NCBI GenBank assembly: GCA_034231615.1
Contig: CM067309.1
Location: 29,033,860-29,097,859, forward strand
Origin: Meghimatium bilineatum
Lineage: Eukaryota > Mollusca > Gastropoda > Stylommatophora > Philomycidae
DNA length: 64,000 nucleotides
Direction of reading: 5' to 3'
The position numbers were made by a program, and so were the translations under genes. Below are positions 1 to 10,934 of the stretch, piece by piece. The notes below the pieces were generated by a model. That model worked only from the letters and a program-made list of their open reading frames with translations, had not been told where the DNA came from and ran no database searches. Positions within the stretch are counted from its first letter, which is position 1. Every line of letters starts with the position of its first letter.

Positions 1-105
1 CAATATAAATACGTTCAGTAGTTTGCCAGTGCTTTATGAACGGTCCGGATAGGCAATTGCCTGTGGCGGAGATCGAACTCGGTACCTTGGTACCTAAAAG
101 AGGTT
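1..105 (-). repeat. Interspersed repeat B, copy 1
   Basis: The reverse complement of this stretch matches 32970-33055 almost base for base over the last ~85 bp, including the shared terminal stretch that reads CAATATAAATACG here. On the minus strand it contains GAGTTCGATCTC, which resembles a tRNA B box, so a tRNA-derived SINE is possible. The copy may start before the window. Confidence 0.6.
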
Positions 106-278
106 TATGGGTTGCATAGCAGCCTCATTTCTTAGGGTCAAAACGGTCAAAGTGAAATAATACATGCTGAAACCTGATGTTTCTAGCTGAAAGACGCATA
201 TATCTTAGCCATATTGTAAGAAAATGACACAACGTTTTTCATTCTTCGATTACACCATTCTAATAGATATTTTAAAAA

Positions 279-514
<236 letters not shown>

Positions 515-519
515 ATGTA

Positions 520-1062
520 TGTATAAAATTCCAGATACCACTGTCCTTGATAGAGCTGGTATCCCAAGCATTGACACGATCCTGATGCAGACACAGATTC
601 GTTGGGCAGGTCATTTGGTGCGTATGCCAGACCATCGTCTGCCAAAGATATTTCTCTATGGTGAGCTAGAGAAGGGTATACGATCTCAAGGTGGCCAAAG
701 GAAGCGCTACAAGGACTCGTTAAAGAACTCACTGAAAGCCTTTGAAATAGACCACGATACATGGGAAGAACTTGCACAAAATAGATCTACATGGCGTTCT
801 AAAATAGAAAAGAGCGCATCATCTTGTGTAAAGAAAAGAAATGCAGCAGCTCAACAGCGGAGATCAGCTAGAAAGTCACGGATAGACCAAGATCCGTCTA
901 CAGTCGTTATTCCATGTCCAAACTGTCCATGGACATTTACAGCTCGAACAGGGCTCATTAGCCATCTACGAACTCATAATCAAGGACATAACTAAAATTG
1001 AATTTTCAAAAGTGGATGTAACAAATGGTCATCATCACTTGTGATGGATGAACAACATAAGA
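520..1062 (+). mobile_element. LINE family X, 3' end with terminal C2H2 finger
   Basis: The 3' part of a non-LTR retrotransposon. The frame ending at 995 reads [17 protein letters not shown], then a Lys/Arg-rich stretch ([18 protein letters not shown]), a WRSKIEK segment, and a terminal C-x2-C ... H-x3-H finger (CPNCPWTF ... HLRTH). This is the usual tail after the reverse transcriptase in a group of animal LINEs. The 5' side is truncated inside the GTAT microsatellite, so the RT itself is absent. The 3' UTR ends near 1062 at GATGGATGAACAAC. A near-identical copy lies on the minus strand at 24140-24497 and a decayed one at 58222-58376. The piece is dead on arrival by 5' truncation, although its frame is still open. 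Confidence 0.85.
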
Positions 1063-1065
1063 AAA

Positions 1066-1806
1066 AACATATATAAATCAATAAAAATTAATGTATCTAA
1101 ACGGGAACGTTGTTATGAGAAACATATTATCATAACCATTATTAATCTCGTCATATGATAATTATCTCATATTTTTAAGCGCCATCTTTCGTGTTGTTTT
1201 CGTCCAAATTTGTATTATTATTATTTTCTCCTGAAATTAAAGTTTTAATTAATAAAATCTAATTTGAAATGTAAAATGAACATTTAATCCGGACTCTTGT
1301 AGCAAGCAATTCTATGTTGAAATATTTGTACTCGTTGCTATGACAGTGGCTGCTGCTTAAAACTATATTGTTTCGTTATTTGGTCATTACGCTCAAGTGT
1401 ATTATCCGAAATAGAAAGAATGACACATAATTTTTTTAAATCCTTGTTTTCAATACAGCACATGTTTGCTGCGCTATTTCATAATCTCGTGATTTCTAAA
1501 AATATGGTTTCATATTTTAACGAGAGAAACGGAACGAAATTTCCGCATTCCGACTTGCAAAAACTAGCATCGATTTCTAATAAAATCCTCACTCCAGACG
1601 TCTGCGTGAGGATGTTTGAGGAGTGATTCCAATATAGAAAAGTAAACCGCCTGCAACAGAAGGTAAAAGTTCTAAAAGGAACAATTTTCTGGTGCTTGCA
1701 ATATGCTTTTAGATTTCATATCAACACATGAAGACAATATAGTATCGACATTGCATATTATGTTTCTCTATTTCAGGGTGATGTCTGTCAATGTCTTGTT
1801 TATCCA
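1066..1806. other. Unassigned AT-rich spacer
   Basis: No recognisable coding region or repeat. One 68-codon open frame (1420-1626, plus) has no family I recognise and is probably chance. Confidence 0.5.
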
Positions 1807-2210
1807 TTAACTGTTAAAGCATACATCAGACTTTTGTATAATTCTGTGTCGACAGCCAATGTGTTCCAATTCTGGTATTATTTTGGTTATTTGTCTGATG
1901 CTATCGTTTCTAATTCCATCTCTTAATGACACTCCGAGTATTCTTCGTAGACATGTCATTTCTGCTGTCACTATTTTTCTTTTGTCTTGTGTTGTCATTG
2001 TCTAGGTTTGTCATTGGTAGCACAGTAATGGGATAATAATAGTCATGTATAATGCAACTTTAGTGTCTATGTTTACATTTTTGTTCTTGGAAATATGTCA
2101 TCTGTCCTAGGATCCTAGGATTTTGTTGCATCTGTTTTGTATCTCTTTATTGTTTTTCCCTTCACTTGATATAATGCTTCCTAAGTAAATGAACTCTTTC
2201 ACATGTTTAA
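1807..2210 (-). mobile_element. RTE-like LINE C-terminal remnant
   Basis: On the minus strand the segment near 2110-2210 reads VKEFIYLGSIISSEGK, the post-RT thumb motif of RTE-like LINEs. The segment 1807-1998 reads TAEMTCLRRILGVSLRDGIR then IRQITKIIPELEHI, the usual C-terminal tail. The two parts are in different frames, with stops between them. A plus-strand relative with the same AEMTCLRRILG motif lies at 6690. Confidence 0.8.
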
Positions 2211-2244
2211 GCTTCAAACGAGGTAATAAAGTTTTGCAAATAAC

Positions 2245-2292
2245 ACAAAACACACAAATCGACGTTTCGACCATAAGACCTTTATCAAGGAT
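2245..2292 (-). other. Hammerhead-like / Penelope-like motif
   Basis: The minus strand reads TTGATAAAGGTC ... GGTCGAAACGTC. The order CTGAtgA-like box, short hairpin, CGAAAC is the hammerhead core known from Penelope-like retroelements. Stem II is imperfect here, so the copy is probably inactive. Similar motifs occur at 48218-48250 and 50846-50878. Confidence 0.4.
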
Positions 2293-2596
2293 CAAAAACG
2301 CATATAAATCAAAGACGACAAGTAATGACGACACAACTTGCATTTGCATGTCTAGTAAGTTGGTCATTCCCTAACAAAAATACATACAGTAACTATGAAG
2401 TGACTGAGATTGGCTACGTATAAATCAGCGCATAAAACCCTCAGATTGTGTATAGTAACCTGTAACAAAAGAATCATCTGCCAGTGCTCGTGTGTGGCCG
2501 AGGTCCCATATGAACAAACAGAATATCAACACTGTCACCAATCTTGCATGTCGTATAAGGGGAATCTGATATGGGAGAGACTGTATCAATAGTCGA

Positions 2597-2740
2597 GGCA
2601 AGCTAAAATGCGTGATGAAGTCGTATGTGTCGTGTAAAAAGGCGCAGGTAAACCATCCAAACTGTACACCATCACTACGCATTCCGCTCACCAGAATGCT
2701 TCCTGCTAACAAAGAGATCGGCGAGAATGATCGCAGAAGA
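2597..2740 (+). repeat. Family A repeat, old degenerate copy
   Basis: Short matching blocks in the right order (AAGTCGTATGTGTC, AAGGCGCAG, GCATTCCGCTCACC, CTTCCTGCTAAC) correspond to the 3' half of the family A consensus seen at 49440-49723. Divergence is high. Confidence 0.5.
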
Positions 2741-2998
2741 GATACACATATAATGCAATGAAAAACATGTTCAAATGCGTGACTGGACACATCATCAAGT
2801 AAACGGAGTCTCATCTACTGGCAAAGACCTTCTAAAACATGTCTAACAATAAATCCCTGAAGTTTGTTGTGCTCATCAGTAACCAATAGCAACGGGGATA
2901 TTCATGTCTTCACACTACGTTATGCATAGAAACATTTCTCCAATTAAGTCTCAGATTAATTTATCTATGTTTTTTTAGTGTTGTAGTCCTCAGACTTC

Positions 2999-3172
2999 CT
3001 TATTTTATCGATTTTTCAGTACTGTAATCGTCGGAATTCCTTAATGTATCTATTTATTAGTGATATTGTCATCTGCCTTCATTATTTTATCGAATATTTA
3101 GTACTGTAAACGTCTGAATTTATTAATGTATCTATTTATTAGTGATATTGTCATCTGCCTTCATTAACTTAT
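2999..3172. repeat. Diverged ~82-bp tandem duplication
   Basis: Two units with shared blocks such as TTATTAGTGATATTGTCATC and TTTAGTACTGTAA lie head to tail. No coding content was seen in 2810-3400 around them. Confidence 0.7.
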
Positions 3173-3479
3173 CAATTTCGTTGTACTTTAGTCAACTGAC
3201 TTCCCTACTTTAATTATTTCTTAGTAATGTGGTCGTCTTTCCCCATTGATTATAATTTGTTTGCTTGTGCATGTGTTGACTTTGCTGCTTAAAGCCTGGG
3301 AGAGTCTAAACAATGACCGGTGCCACATCTGGGCTTTGGAGTGAGACAGATTGGGAGTGATTGATGAGGTAGAGAGATAATAAATCTGAGTGGAAATGCA
3401 GAAGGGAGAAAAGAACTACATTTTAAAAAAAGAGGTTGCATAAAAAAAAATAAACGAGCGTGCGATATGAAAAGGGTTG

Positions 3480-4905
3480 TCTTAATAACTGTGTAAGAGA
3501 GAAATTGATAGATTGAAATGGAGAGATAGAATGAAAGAAAATAATGAGAAGGAGAGAGTGATAGAGAGAAAATGATAGATTGAAAGGAATATATGTAGAA
3601 AGAAAGAAACAAACAGTGAGATGGAGAGAGATATACAAAGATTGAGATAAGACAGACTGATAGATTGAGATTGAGAGAAATAGATAGATTGATATGGAGA
3701 GAGAGACAAAAAAGATAGATTGAGATGGAGAGAGAGAAGGAAACAAAGATATATTGATAAAGAAAGAAAAAGAGACATTGGTATGGAAATAGAGAGAAAG
3801 ATAGAGAGAGAATGATAGATTCAGATAGAGATAAATAGATAGATAAAAATATTGAGATGGAAAGACAAAAGATAGATTGAGAAAGAGATAAAAAAGATAA
3901 ATTGACATGGAGAGATAGAAGGAAACACAATTTTGAAATGAAGAGAGAGATATGAAAATGATTGATATGGAGAGAAAAAGAGATTGAGATGTAGAGAGAT
4001 AGAGAGAATAGATTGAGATGGAGAGAGAAAGAAAGAAAATACATTGAAATGGTGAGAGCTAGAAACAAAGATAGATTCAACAATAAAGGAAAAGAGATAG
4101 GCATGGAGATGGAGAGAAAATCTTCTTGATTCTTCTTCTTGATTCTTGATTAGAAACTGACTTCACAGCACGCGGGGCATTACCATAAGTGCTCCGATCT
4201 CCGATCCAGCAGCCATCCCATTGTATGTAGACTCGTAGTTCCGGTCAGGTGTTGATTGTGTGGTCTTCGGGACTTTCCAAAAAATGTACTTTTCCTCCCC
4301 TCACCTCTGAATACTTCCATGGAGAGAAAATGATAGATTACAATGGAGAGAAATAGAAAAGAAAACATTTAGATGAAAAGAGATAGAAAAAACAGATGTA
4401 GAGAGAAAATAGTTTGAGATGGAGAGAGATAAATGATAGATTGAGATGGAGGGAAATAGAAACAAAGATAAAAACATTAGGATGGAGAGAAGTAGAAACA
4501 AAGTTAGATTGAGAAATAAATAAAAATATAGATTGGCATGGAGAGAGATAGAGAGAAATGATAAATTTAGATAGTGATAGATAGAAAGACAGAAAAAAAC
4601 ATTGAGATATATAAAATAGTGTTATGTAGAAGGAGGAACAAAGAAGGATATATAGATATAGAAGGAAATCTAGAGAGAAAATTATAGATTGAGTTGGAGA
4701 GATATTGAGAGGAATAGATATAATTGAGATGGAGAGAAATAGAGAGAGAAAATATGTTGATATAGGGAGATAGTGAGAAAAAGATATAAAAGTAGATCAA
4801 GAATTAGAAAGAAAAAATAGAATGAGAGACAGATAGAGAGGAAAAGAACAAGAGATTTAGAAAGAGAAAACATAATACATCGAGATGGAATGAAAGAGAG
4901 AGAGG
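3480..4905. repeat. Long purine-rich tract (GAGATAGATTGAGAT-like)
   Basis: The plus strand is almost purely A, G and T for 1.4 kb, built from degenerate units such as ATAGATTGAGATGGAGAGAG. Its complement gives long Ser/Leu/Phe/Ile-rich frames on the minus strand (for example 3289-4104), which are low-complexity artefacts. The tract is split at 4122-4318 by an inserted repeat. Confidence 0.9.
4122..4318 (-). mobile_element. Repeat D insertion with 13-bp TSD
   Basis: ATGGAGAGAAAAT lies on both sides, at 4109-4121 and 4319-4331, as a target-site duplication, though the host tract is itself repetitive. The 3' ~80 bp of the insert (minus strand: GGAGCACTTATGGTAATGCC ... TCTAATCAAGAATCAAG) match repeat D at 15852-16122. 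The 5' part differs, so D may be a composite family or two families sharing a 3' end. Confidence 0.75.
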
Positions 4906-5084
4906 CAAGAAAATTCTAAATTTAAAAAAAAAATAACGGTTCTCCTTTTTTGTTTTTTGTTTATTTATTTTGATTCCGAGAAACACAACTGTCTCGTATA
5001 TACTAAAGATCGATATTTCTACCAACACTGTGTTACCAGTGCCAAACCTGGTCTCTCTCATCTTCACATTACAGAAAGATAGTG

Positions 5085-5460
5085 ACATGTGAGACGAAAT
5101 GCTTGAGGGAAGTTGTAGGGATCACCAGGCTTGATATATTACTATATGAAGACGTCAAAGAAAGAATATGTATAAAACCTTGTACATAATACATAGAAAG
5201 GCAGCAGATCAAGTGGTTTGGTCACATTATGAGAATGCATTACGACAAGTTACAGAGTAAAGGCATATAACCAAATGAAATAAGGGTACAAAGCCAGCGG
5301 ATGACCACGAAAAAAGATGGATAGAAAACGTCAGGGACATCCTGAGCATACACGGTCATAGCACAGCCGAGGCGACACATCTGGCATTGGAACACAAGCT
5401 CGAGCTCCAATCGCATTTACACTTAAGGACAAGAGTGGATAACAAACCACCTGGGGATAG
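5085..5460 (+). mobile_element. RTE-like LINE C-terminal remnant
   Basis: Plus-strand frames read TKCLREVVGITRLD and RQQIKWFGHIMRMHYDKL, the standard post-RT tail, followed by a WIENVR-like motif. Several stops and shifts interrupt it. It is related to the better copy at 12481-12860 (CLRKVIGVTRLDKMR). Confidence 0.75.
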
Positions 5461-5729
5461 ACAATAGACAAAGTACTCAAGATCGGTCGCTCCCAAAAAC
5501 AACTTTCTCCTATTTACTAAAATCGTGCCCCTGCTCAGAAAGACAGATGTCATCTAAAACTATGGTCCTACCCAGAAGCACATCTTTCTCTTATATAATA
5601 AAGTACGGTCTTGCTCAGAAATTACGTTCGGTTAAGCTCTTGGTTCCTATAAGCAATGGGAAGCTTCTCCAGAACTTGCTCTCAAATACAAAACGCTAAA
5701 ATTCTCAGGGATGTGCAATGTTTGAGACA

Positions 5730-5816
5730 CATCCTATCACTTAGAGGGGTGTCATTATGTGTTGTTTGTAGAATCCTACTACTTAGAGGGGTGCCTTTAT
5801 GTGTTGTACAACGAAC
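5730..5816. repeat. Imperfect ~45-bp tandem duplication
   Basis: CTTAGAGGGGTG ... TTATGTGTTGT occurs twice, immediately before the 18-bp array. Confidence 0.7.
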
Positions 5817-6325
5817 AATATGTACAAGACAGATAACATGTACAAGACAGATAACATGTACAAGACAAATAACATGTACAAGGCAGATAACATGTACACG
5901 ACAGATAACATGTACAAGACAGATAACATGTACAAGACAGATAACATGTACAAGACAGATAACATGTCCAAGACAGATAACATGTACAAGACAACATACA
6001 CTATGTAAAAGATAACGAACACTAGTACAGGACAGCGAACAACATGTACAAGACAAGGAACAACATGTACAAGACAAGGAACAGCATGTACAAGACAGCG
6101 AACAACATATACACGCAACGAACAGCATGTACAAGACAACGAACAACATGTAGAAGACAACGAACAACATGTAGAAGACAACAAACAGCATGTACAAGAC
6201 AACGAACAACATGTAGAAGACAACGAACAACATGTAGAAGACAACGAACAGCATGTAGAAGACAACGAACAGCATGTACAAGACAACGAACAACATGTAC
6301 AAGACAACGAACAACATGTATACAA
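5817..6325. repeat. 18-bp then 21-bp minisatellite
   Basis: From 5817 to about 6000 the unit is ACATGTACAAGACAGATA (18 bp). From about 6030 to 6325 it is a related ~21-bp unit with GACAACGAACA in place of GACAGATA. Both periods are multiples of three, so every frame stays open and long Cys/Val/Leu-rich frames appear on the minus strand (5682-6413). They are not genes. Confidence 0.95.
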
Positions 6326-6669
6326 CATGTTCCACCGTATTATATGCATATATCCAATCACACAGAATTATGCAATCATTAGTCGGCATCAATAAATCTG
6401 GTCTGTAGCACACAGTCTATATGACTGCATGTCCTCACTACGGCCATTTGTGAACTGTCATACTTGATAGCTGGTGTTCTCTGAAGATAGACCCCTTCTT
6501 ATGCAGGAGGTATCTTCTCGCATGACTGTATGTCGTTGATATATTACGTTATGTTGGTATGGTGGGCATGTGTTGATAAATACCTTATGATGAAATCTTG
6601 AAATCTTCATGGGATGAAAAAAAAACTCGTAATAAACAATACGAGTAGTCTATTGGCGACAGCACGAGA

Positions 6670-7015
6670 CAACCTTTAAACTAGTGACGGCTGAAATGAC
6701 ATGCTTACGCAGAATCCTGGGCAATATCGCTAAGAGACAGTGTGAGAAATGATGACATTAGACAAAGAACCGGTAGTACCCCAATCTTAGAGTATATAAA
6801 GAGCCAACAGTTCAAATGGTTTGCACACATCAGCAGACTACCACCAGACAGCGTACAACAGCAAACTATGCTACACAGATACAATGAAGACGGACCTAGA
6901 GACCGACCTCGAACACGATGGACCGCCGAAATAAAAGAGGCGATAAACTCCACAATATACTCAGCACACACGAGGTCCATCTCCAGAAAACTCTTCTACC
7001 ATCAACGCTGAAAGG
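6670..7015 (+). mobile_element. RTE-like LINE 3' coding remnant
   Basis: The plus strand reads AEMTCLRRILG, then, one frame away, MRNDDIRQRTGSTPILEYIK ... QFKWFAHISRLPPDS, and RPRTRWTAEIKEAI. This is the typical C-terminal tail of an RTE-like LINE polyprotein. A frame change near 6740 separates the first motif from the rest. The 3' end faces another LINE remnant on the opposite strand. Confidence 0.8.
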
Positions 7016-7089
7016 CATGAAAGGGTTTAGCGAACAGATAGATTGTCTATTGTCTGTTCCCAGGTGAACGATGGTGGATCTTGCTTGCT

Positions 7090-7390
7090 GTTAATTGTAG
7101 GGGTGGGAGCTTCAGCTGTCGTTTAAGGGTCAGATGTGTCAGGGCCAGAAGTCCAAGTTTGTTCAAATCTATCTTGATGTTTTCTATTCACCGTATTCTT
7201 GGTCTACATTTGACCTTATGTCTGGATATTCTTTTTTGATATACCCTTATTTATATTTGGTTTGGGTTCATTCTCATAAGGTGACCGAACAATTTTACTT
7301 GCTATCTTTCGATATGCTCAATACATGATATTATACCTACTATTTTCATAATTTCTTTATTTCTTATATTTTATCTAAAAACTGCGAGTG
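7090..7390 (-). mobile_element. RTE-like LINE C-terminal remnant
   Basis: The minus strand reads IEHIERQQVKLFGHLMRMNPNQI and then KCRPRIR-WIENIKIDLNKLGL with interruptions. It is tail-to-tail with the plus-strand remnant at 6670-7015. Confidence 0.7.
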
Positions 7391-7726
7391 AGAGAAGATG
7401 GCTACCGCCCTCATTTATAGAGCCACTGAAATGTGAGATCAATAAAATCTCACACCCCTACGGCATTAATAAATTATATGGGTTACTTTACTTTTTTTAT
7501 ACTATTATCTAGTTTAGTAACCATTGCAGCTTTTTTCAGCCACTTAATTTCACATGTAAGGATTTTCCACTGCTGCGAGGCTGTTATGGACTATGTTTAA
7601 CATTAGTAGCAAAGTGTTGGTATAAAAGTTTCAGATATTCAAATTACAGTACATAGATGAAATAATCTTGGTGTGAAAGAAAGGTCAAAGACCAACAACA
7701 GTCAAACATTTTGCAGTTCCAACCCC

Positions 7727-7772
7727 CCCCCCCCCTAATTGTTGACGTAATTTATGGACGACCCCTAAACTA
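7727..7772. repeat. Poly-C plus short element end-like motif
   Basis: A 13-base C run is followed by TAATTGTTGACG and AATTTATGGACGACCCC. The inverted counterpart (GGGGGG, TGTCCATAAACTAC, CAACAATG) lies at 37799-37842. This looks like a shared end of a short transposable element. Confidence 0.45.
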
Positions 7773-7837
7773 TGTGCTCACATGAAAACAGTTGACAAAG
7801 TGTAATGGATTGCCTTCATTGTATTTAGGTTAACCTA

Positions 7838-7990
7838 ATGATCTCAGCACGTAACTCCGTAGCTACATTCGACAATTTCTAAGGTTCTTTCCAAAAATCC
7901 TCGTTGCAAAGAAGACGTCTTGAGCGAGTATCGAGCACGCTACCTCTTGAGCATAAATTGTACTCTTTAACCACTACGCCATGAACATTG
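7838..7990 (-). repeat. tRNA-derived SINE family C, copy 1
   Basis: The minus strand begins TTCATGGCGTAGTGGTTAAAG, a good A box, then GTGCTCGATACTCGC as a weak B box, and ends in CTACGGAGTTACGTGCTGAG. The same order of blocks occurs at 50545-50760 (plus) and 57790-57955 (minus). Confidence 0.65.
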
Positions 7991-8337
7991 TGATTTGTTC
8001 AAAATATATGCAGTTAGCTTCTCTTTCCTTGCGTATTTGTGCAGATTTATCCTTGCGTACTGTATGCAGTTTTTTCTTTTATATTGTTATTCGGAGTTAT
8101 ATACCATTTTGACTATAACTTGTGTGCACGTGTGCGCATGTGCACTATTCTGAAGCTAAGAAAGATTAATTCTCCAACATACTCTGGGATCCATATTTGT
8201 TTGTATACAATCAAATTATGTTTAGGCATCTGTTTCAATGTGTATTTTATGATTACCACCCTTCTTTGTGTTTCATTTTCGACTCGTTTACTTTCTGTCT
8301 ATAAATGAGGACAGTTATTAAAATTCTAGAGCTTCAG

Positions 8338-9075
8338 CAAGTGTAGTTAATTAGTTCGTCCAGTAGATAGGTTTGCAAGTTCGTGCAGTAGATAGGTTTG
8401 CAAGTTCTCCAGTAGATAGGTTTGCAAATTCGTGCAGTAGATAGGTTTGCAAGTTCGTCCAGTAGATATGTTTAGTAGTTCTTCTATTAGACAGGTTTGT
8501 TAAGCTTTGTAAAATATAAGGTTACTAATTCGTGCAATAGATAGGTTTGCAAGTTCGTGCAGTAGATAGGTTTGCAAGTTCGTGCAGTAGATAGGTTTGC
8601 AAGTTCGTGCAGTAGACAGGTTTAATAGATGTTATAGTAGATATGTTACATTTTTGTTGCAGTAGATAAGTTTACTAATTTGTGCAGTACATAGGTTTAC
8701 TAGTTCGTGCATCAGATATGCTTACTAATTCGTACAGTAGATATGTTTATTTATTCGTACAGTAGATATGTTTATTTATTCGTACAGTAAATGTGTTTAT
8801 TTGTTCGTTCAGTAGATATATTTACTACTTGTTTCAGTAGATAGGTTTACTAGTTGTTTCAGTAGATAGGTTTACTAGTTGTTTCAGTAGATAGGTTTAC
8901 TAGTTGTTTCAGTAGATAGGTTTACTAGTTGTTTCAGTAGATAGGTTTACTAGTTGTTTCAGTAGATAGGTTTACTAGTTGTTTCAGTAGATAGGTTTAC
9001 TAGTTGTTTCAGTAGATAGGTTTACTAGTTGTTTCAGTAGATAGGTTTACTAGTTAGTACTGTAGATATGTATTA
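8338..9075. repeat. 25-bp minisatellite
   Basis: Units of the form GTAGATAGGTTTGCAAGTTC or GTAGATAGGTTTACTAGTTG, 25 bp, about 29 copies. The left half is diverged and the right half (8820-9060) is nearly uniform, which suggests recent spread of the second variant. Confidence 0.95.
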
Positions 9076-9202
9076 GATATTGCTTCTATACAAACAGAAT
9101 TAACATCACTAAAACTACTGCTCACTTTCCATTTGGAAAAGAGGGGAAGAAAAAAAGATGGAATGTATCACTATATAAAACGATCGAATTTTCTTTGTTA
9201 TA

Positions 9203-9310
9203 TAGTCAGCGGAGACAGCAACAAAAAAACTCACTGCTCCCACTCTGGTCTGTGTATAGTCAGCGGAGACAGCAACAAAAAAACTCACTGCTCCCACTCT
9301 GGTCTGTGTA
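9203..9310. repeat. Exact 54-bp tandem duplication
   Basis: Units 9203-9256 and 9257-9310 are identical and contain GTCAGCGGAGACAGCAAC. The unit is 18 codons long, so a 134-codon minus frame is kept open across it. I recognise no protein family in that frame. Confidence 0.95.
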
Positions 9311-10780
9311 TAGTCATGCATCCCATTGCTCATGATTGGAATGCGTGATTGACGTTGCTGAAGGTCATTGAAGAAGTAAAATATACCACATCTAAAACTA
9401 TCTGTAATGCTGCCGATATCGAGATTAGCTGCTGTCAGTATTTGGGAACATCTTCTTTTAAAACTAATATTTGTGGTACTTTTTTTTCTAAAACATAGTT
9501 GCCAATGCTGAGACTTCACTGTCAGATTACTAATTATGAGGCAACTACCATAACTATGTTTCTTGTTTCAATGTTTCTTTGACTTCACTGTGATCATATT
9601 TGGTATGAATTTCTATGGCATAACTTGAGGAAATGTGATTTGCATGCACATATAACTGATGCTCTTGACACACTATGTAGATGTTATCAGTGCTGCTTTC
9701 TTAAACACAGAGAGTGATTAATTTTTACAACAAATGTAGGCAACCCGGCATGGCTGCATAATGTCTCCAACAACTTTTCAAAATATAGAAACAATTCTAT
9801 TTCAAGGGACAGCTGTAGGTGTAAGGAGAAGAGGCTGAGAAGAGATATTGACTTGATACCACTAAGGGATGGTCAGGGCGTGATTTTCTTGCATTGCCTA
9901 TATGACGTATGACAGGAGGAATGTTTCGCGGATATTTGTGTGTTGCTGTCTCCAATGTGACACCCCAACGACACTTACGGGTCATGACACTTATTATTAT
10001 GATTTCTTACATAATTTTATTTCAAATTCCTAATAAGTCATGGATCTTTGAGCCTATTTGACAGACTTTCACTAGGTGGATAACAGACCGACGGCTAACA
10101 AGTCTTTGTCGTATCTTCCAATAATCATGACAGCTGGCAGTCTTACAGTTCTTTGTTCCTCTTTCTCGCAAGATTACCACACACATATATACGTATAGTT
10201 TTTTTTCCAACTTTCCTGCGTCACGTTTTCTCTGTGACAGTACTACAAACATTTATTCTTTCGGCGCAGAGTATTTATTCTCCAATAATGAAACAGTCCT
10301 GAAGGTTGTGGATTTGAGAAGATGGGCTAACCAAACAATATTTGATAGACACCATCGGGCGTAAAAGAATGTACTCAGAGCCAACACAGGAGATACCCTT
10401 TTAGCATAGCGAGATGAACAAGCAGCTTGCGTGGTAGTCCGCAGACTTCATTAAAATTTAGCCAGAACTAAAAGAGACTGGTCGAATAATACAATCTGAA
10501 GACAAAACACACACACTCTCTCTACTCCAATCGCTCGTATTCTCTCTCGTTTACTCCCAACATGAATCTCCCTTGATTGTTCTATTAAAGTTTTGCTAGA
10601 CGTTTGTTAGTTTTCGACTGAAACGTAACCAAACGTGTAATGTTGTTAACAGCTGTCCTTCGTACTTTGTGTGGGCGTGTATACATTTTTGTTAATTGTG
10701 TGTATGCAAGCTTTCTTGTATAGATGTATGCCTGCGAATATATGTATTTTTCTGTGTTCAGGAAACAAAATCCACATTAT
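9311..10780. other. Unassigned spacer
   Basis: No LINE, transposase or array signature was seen. Short open frames on the minus strand (9797-9985, 10022-10252) carry no recognised motif. Confidence 0.5.
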
Positions 10781-10783
10781 ATA

Positions 10784-10905
<122 letters not shown>

Positions 10906-10934
10906 ATAAGTCCAAAAATAGGATATATATTTCC

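Noticed and set aside
3289-4104. 271-codon Ser/Leu/Phe/Ile-rich minus frame that looks like a membrane protein
   Set aside because: It is the complement of a purine-rich tandem tract and has the composition of that repeat.
5682-6413. 243-codon Cys/Val-rich minus frame
   Set aside because: Open only because the array units are 18 and 21 bp.
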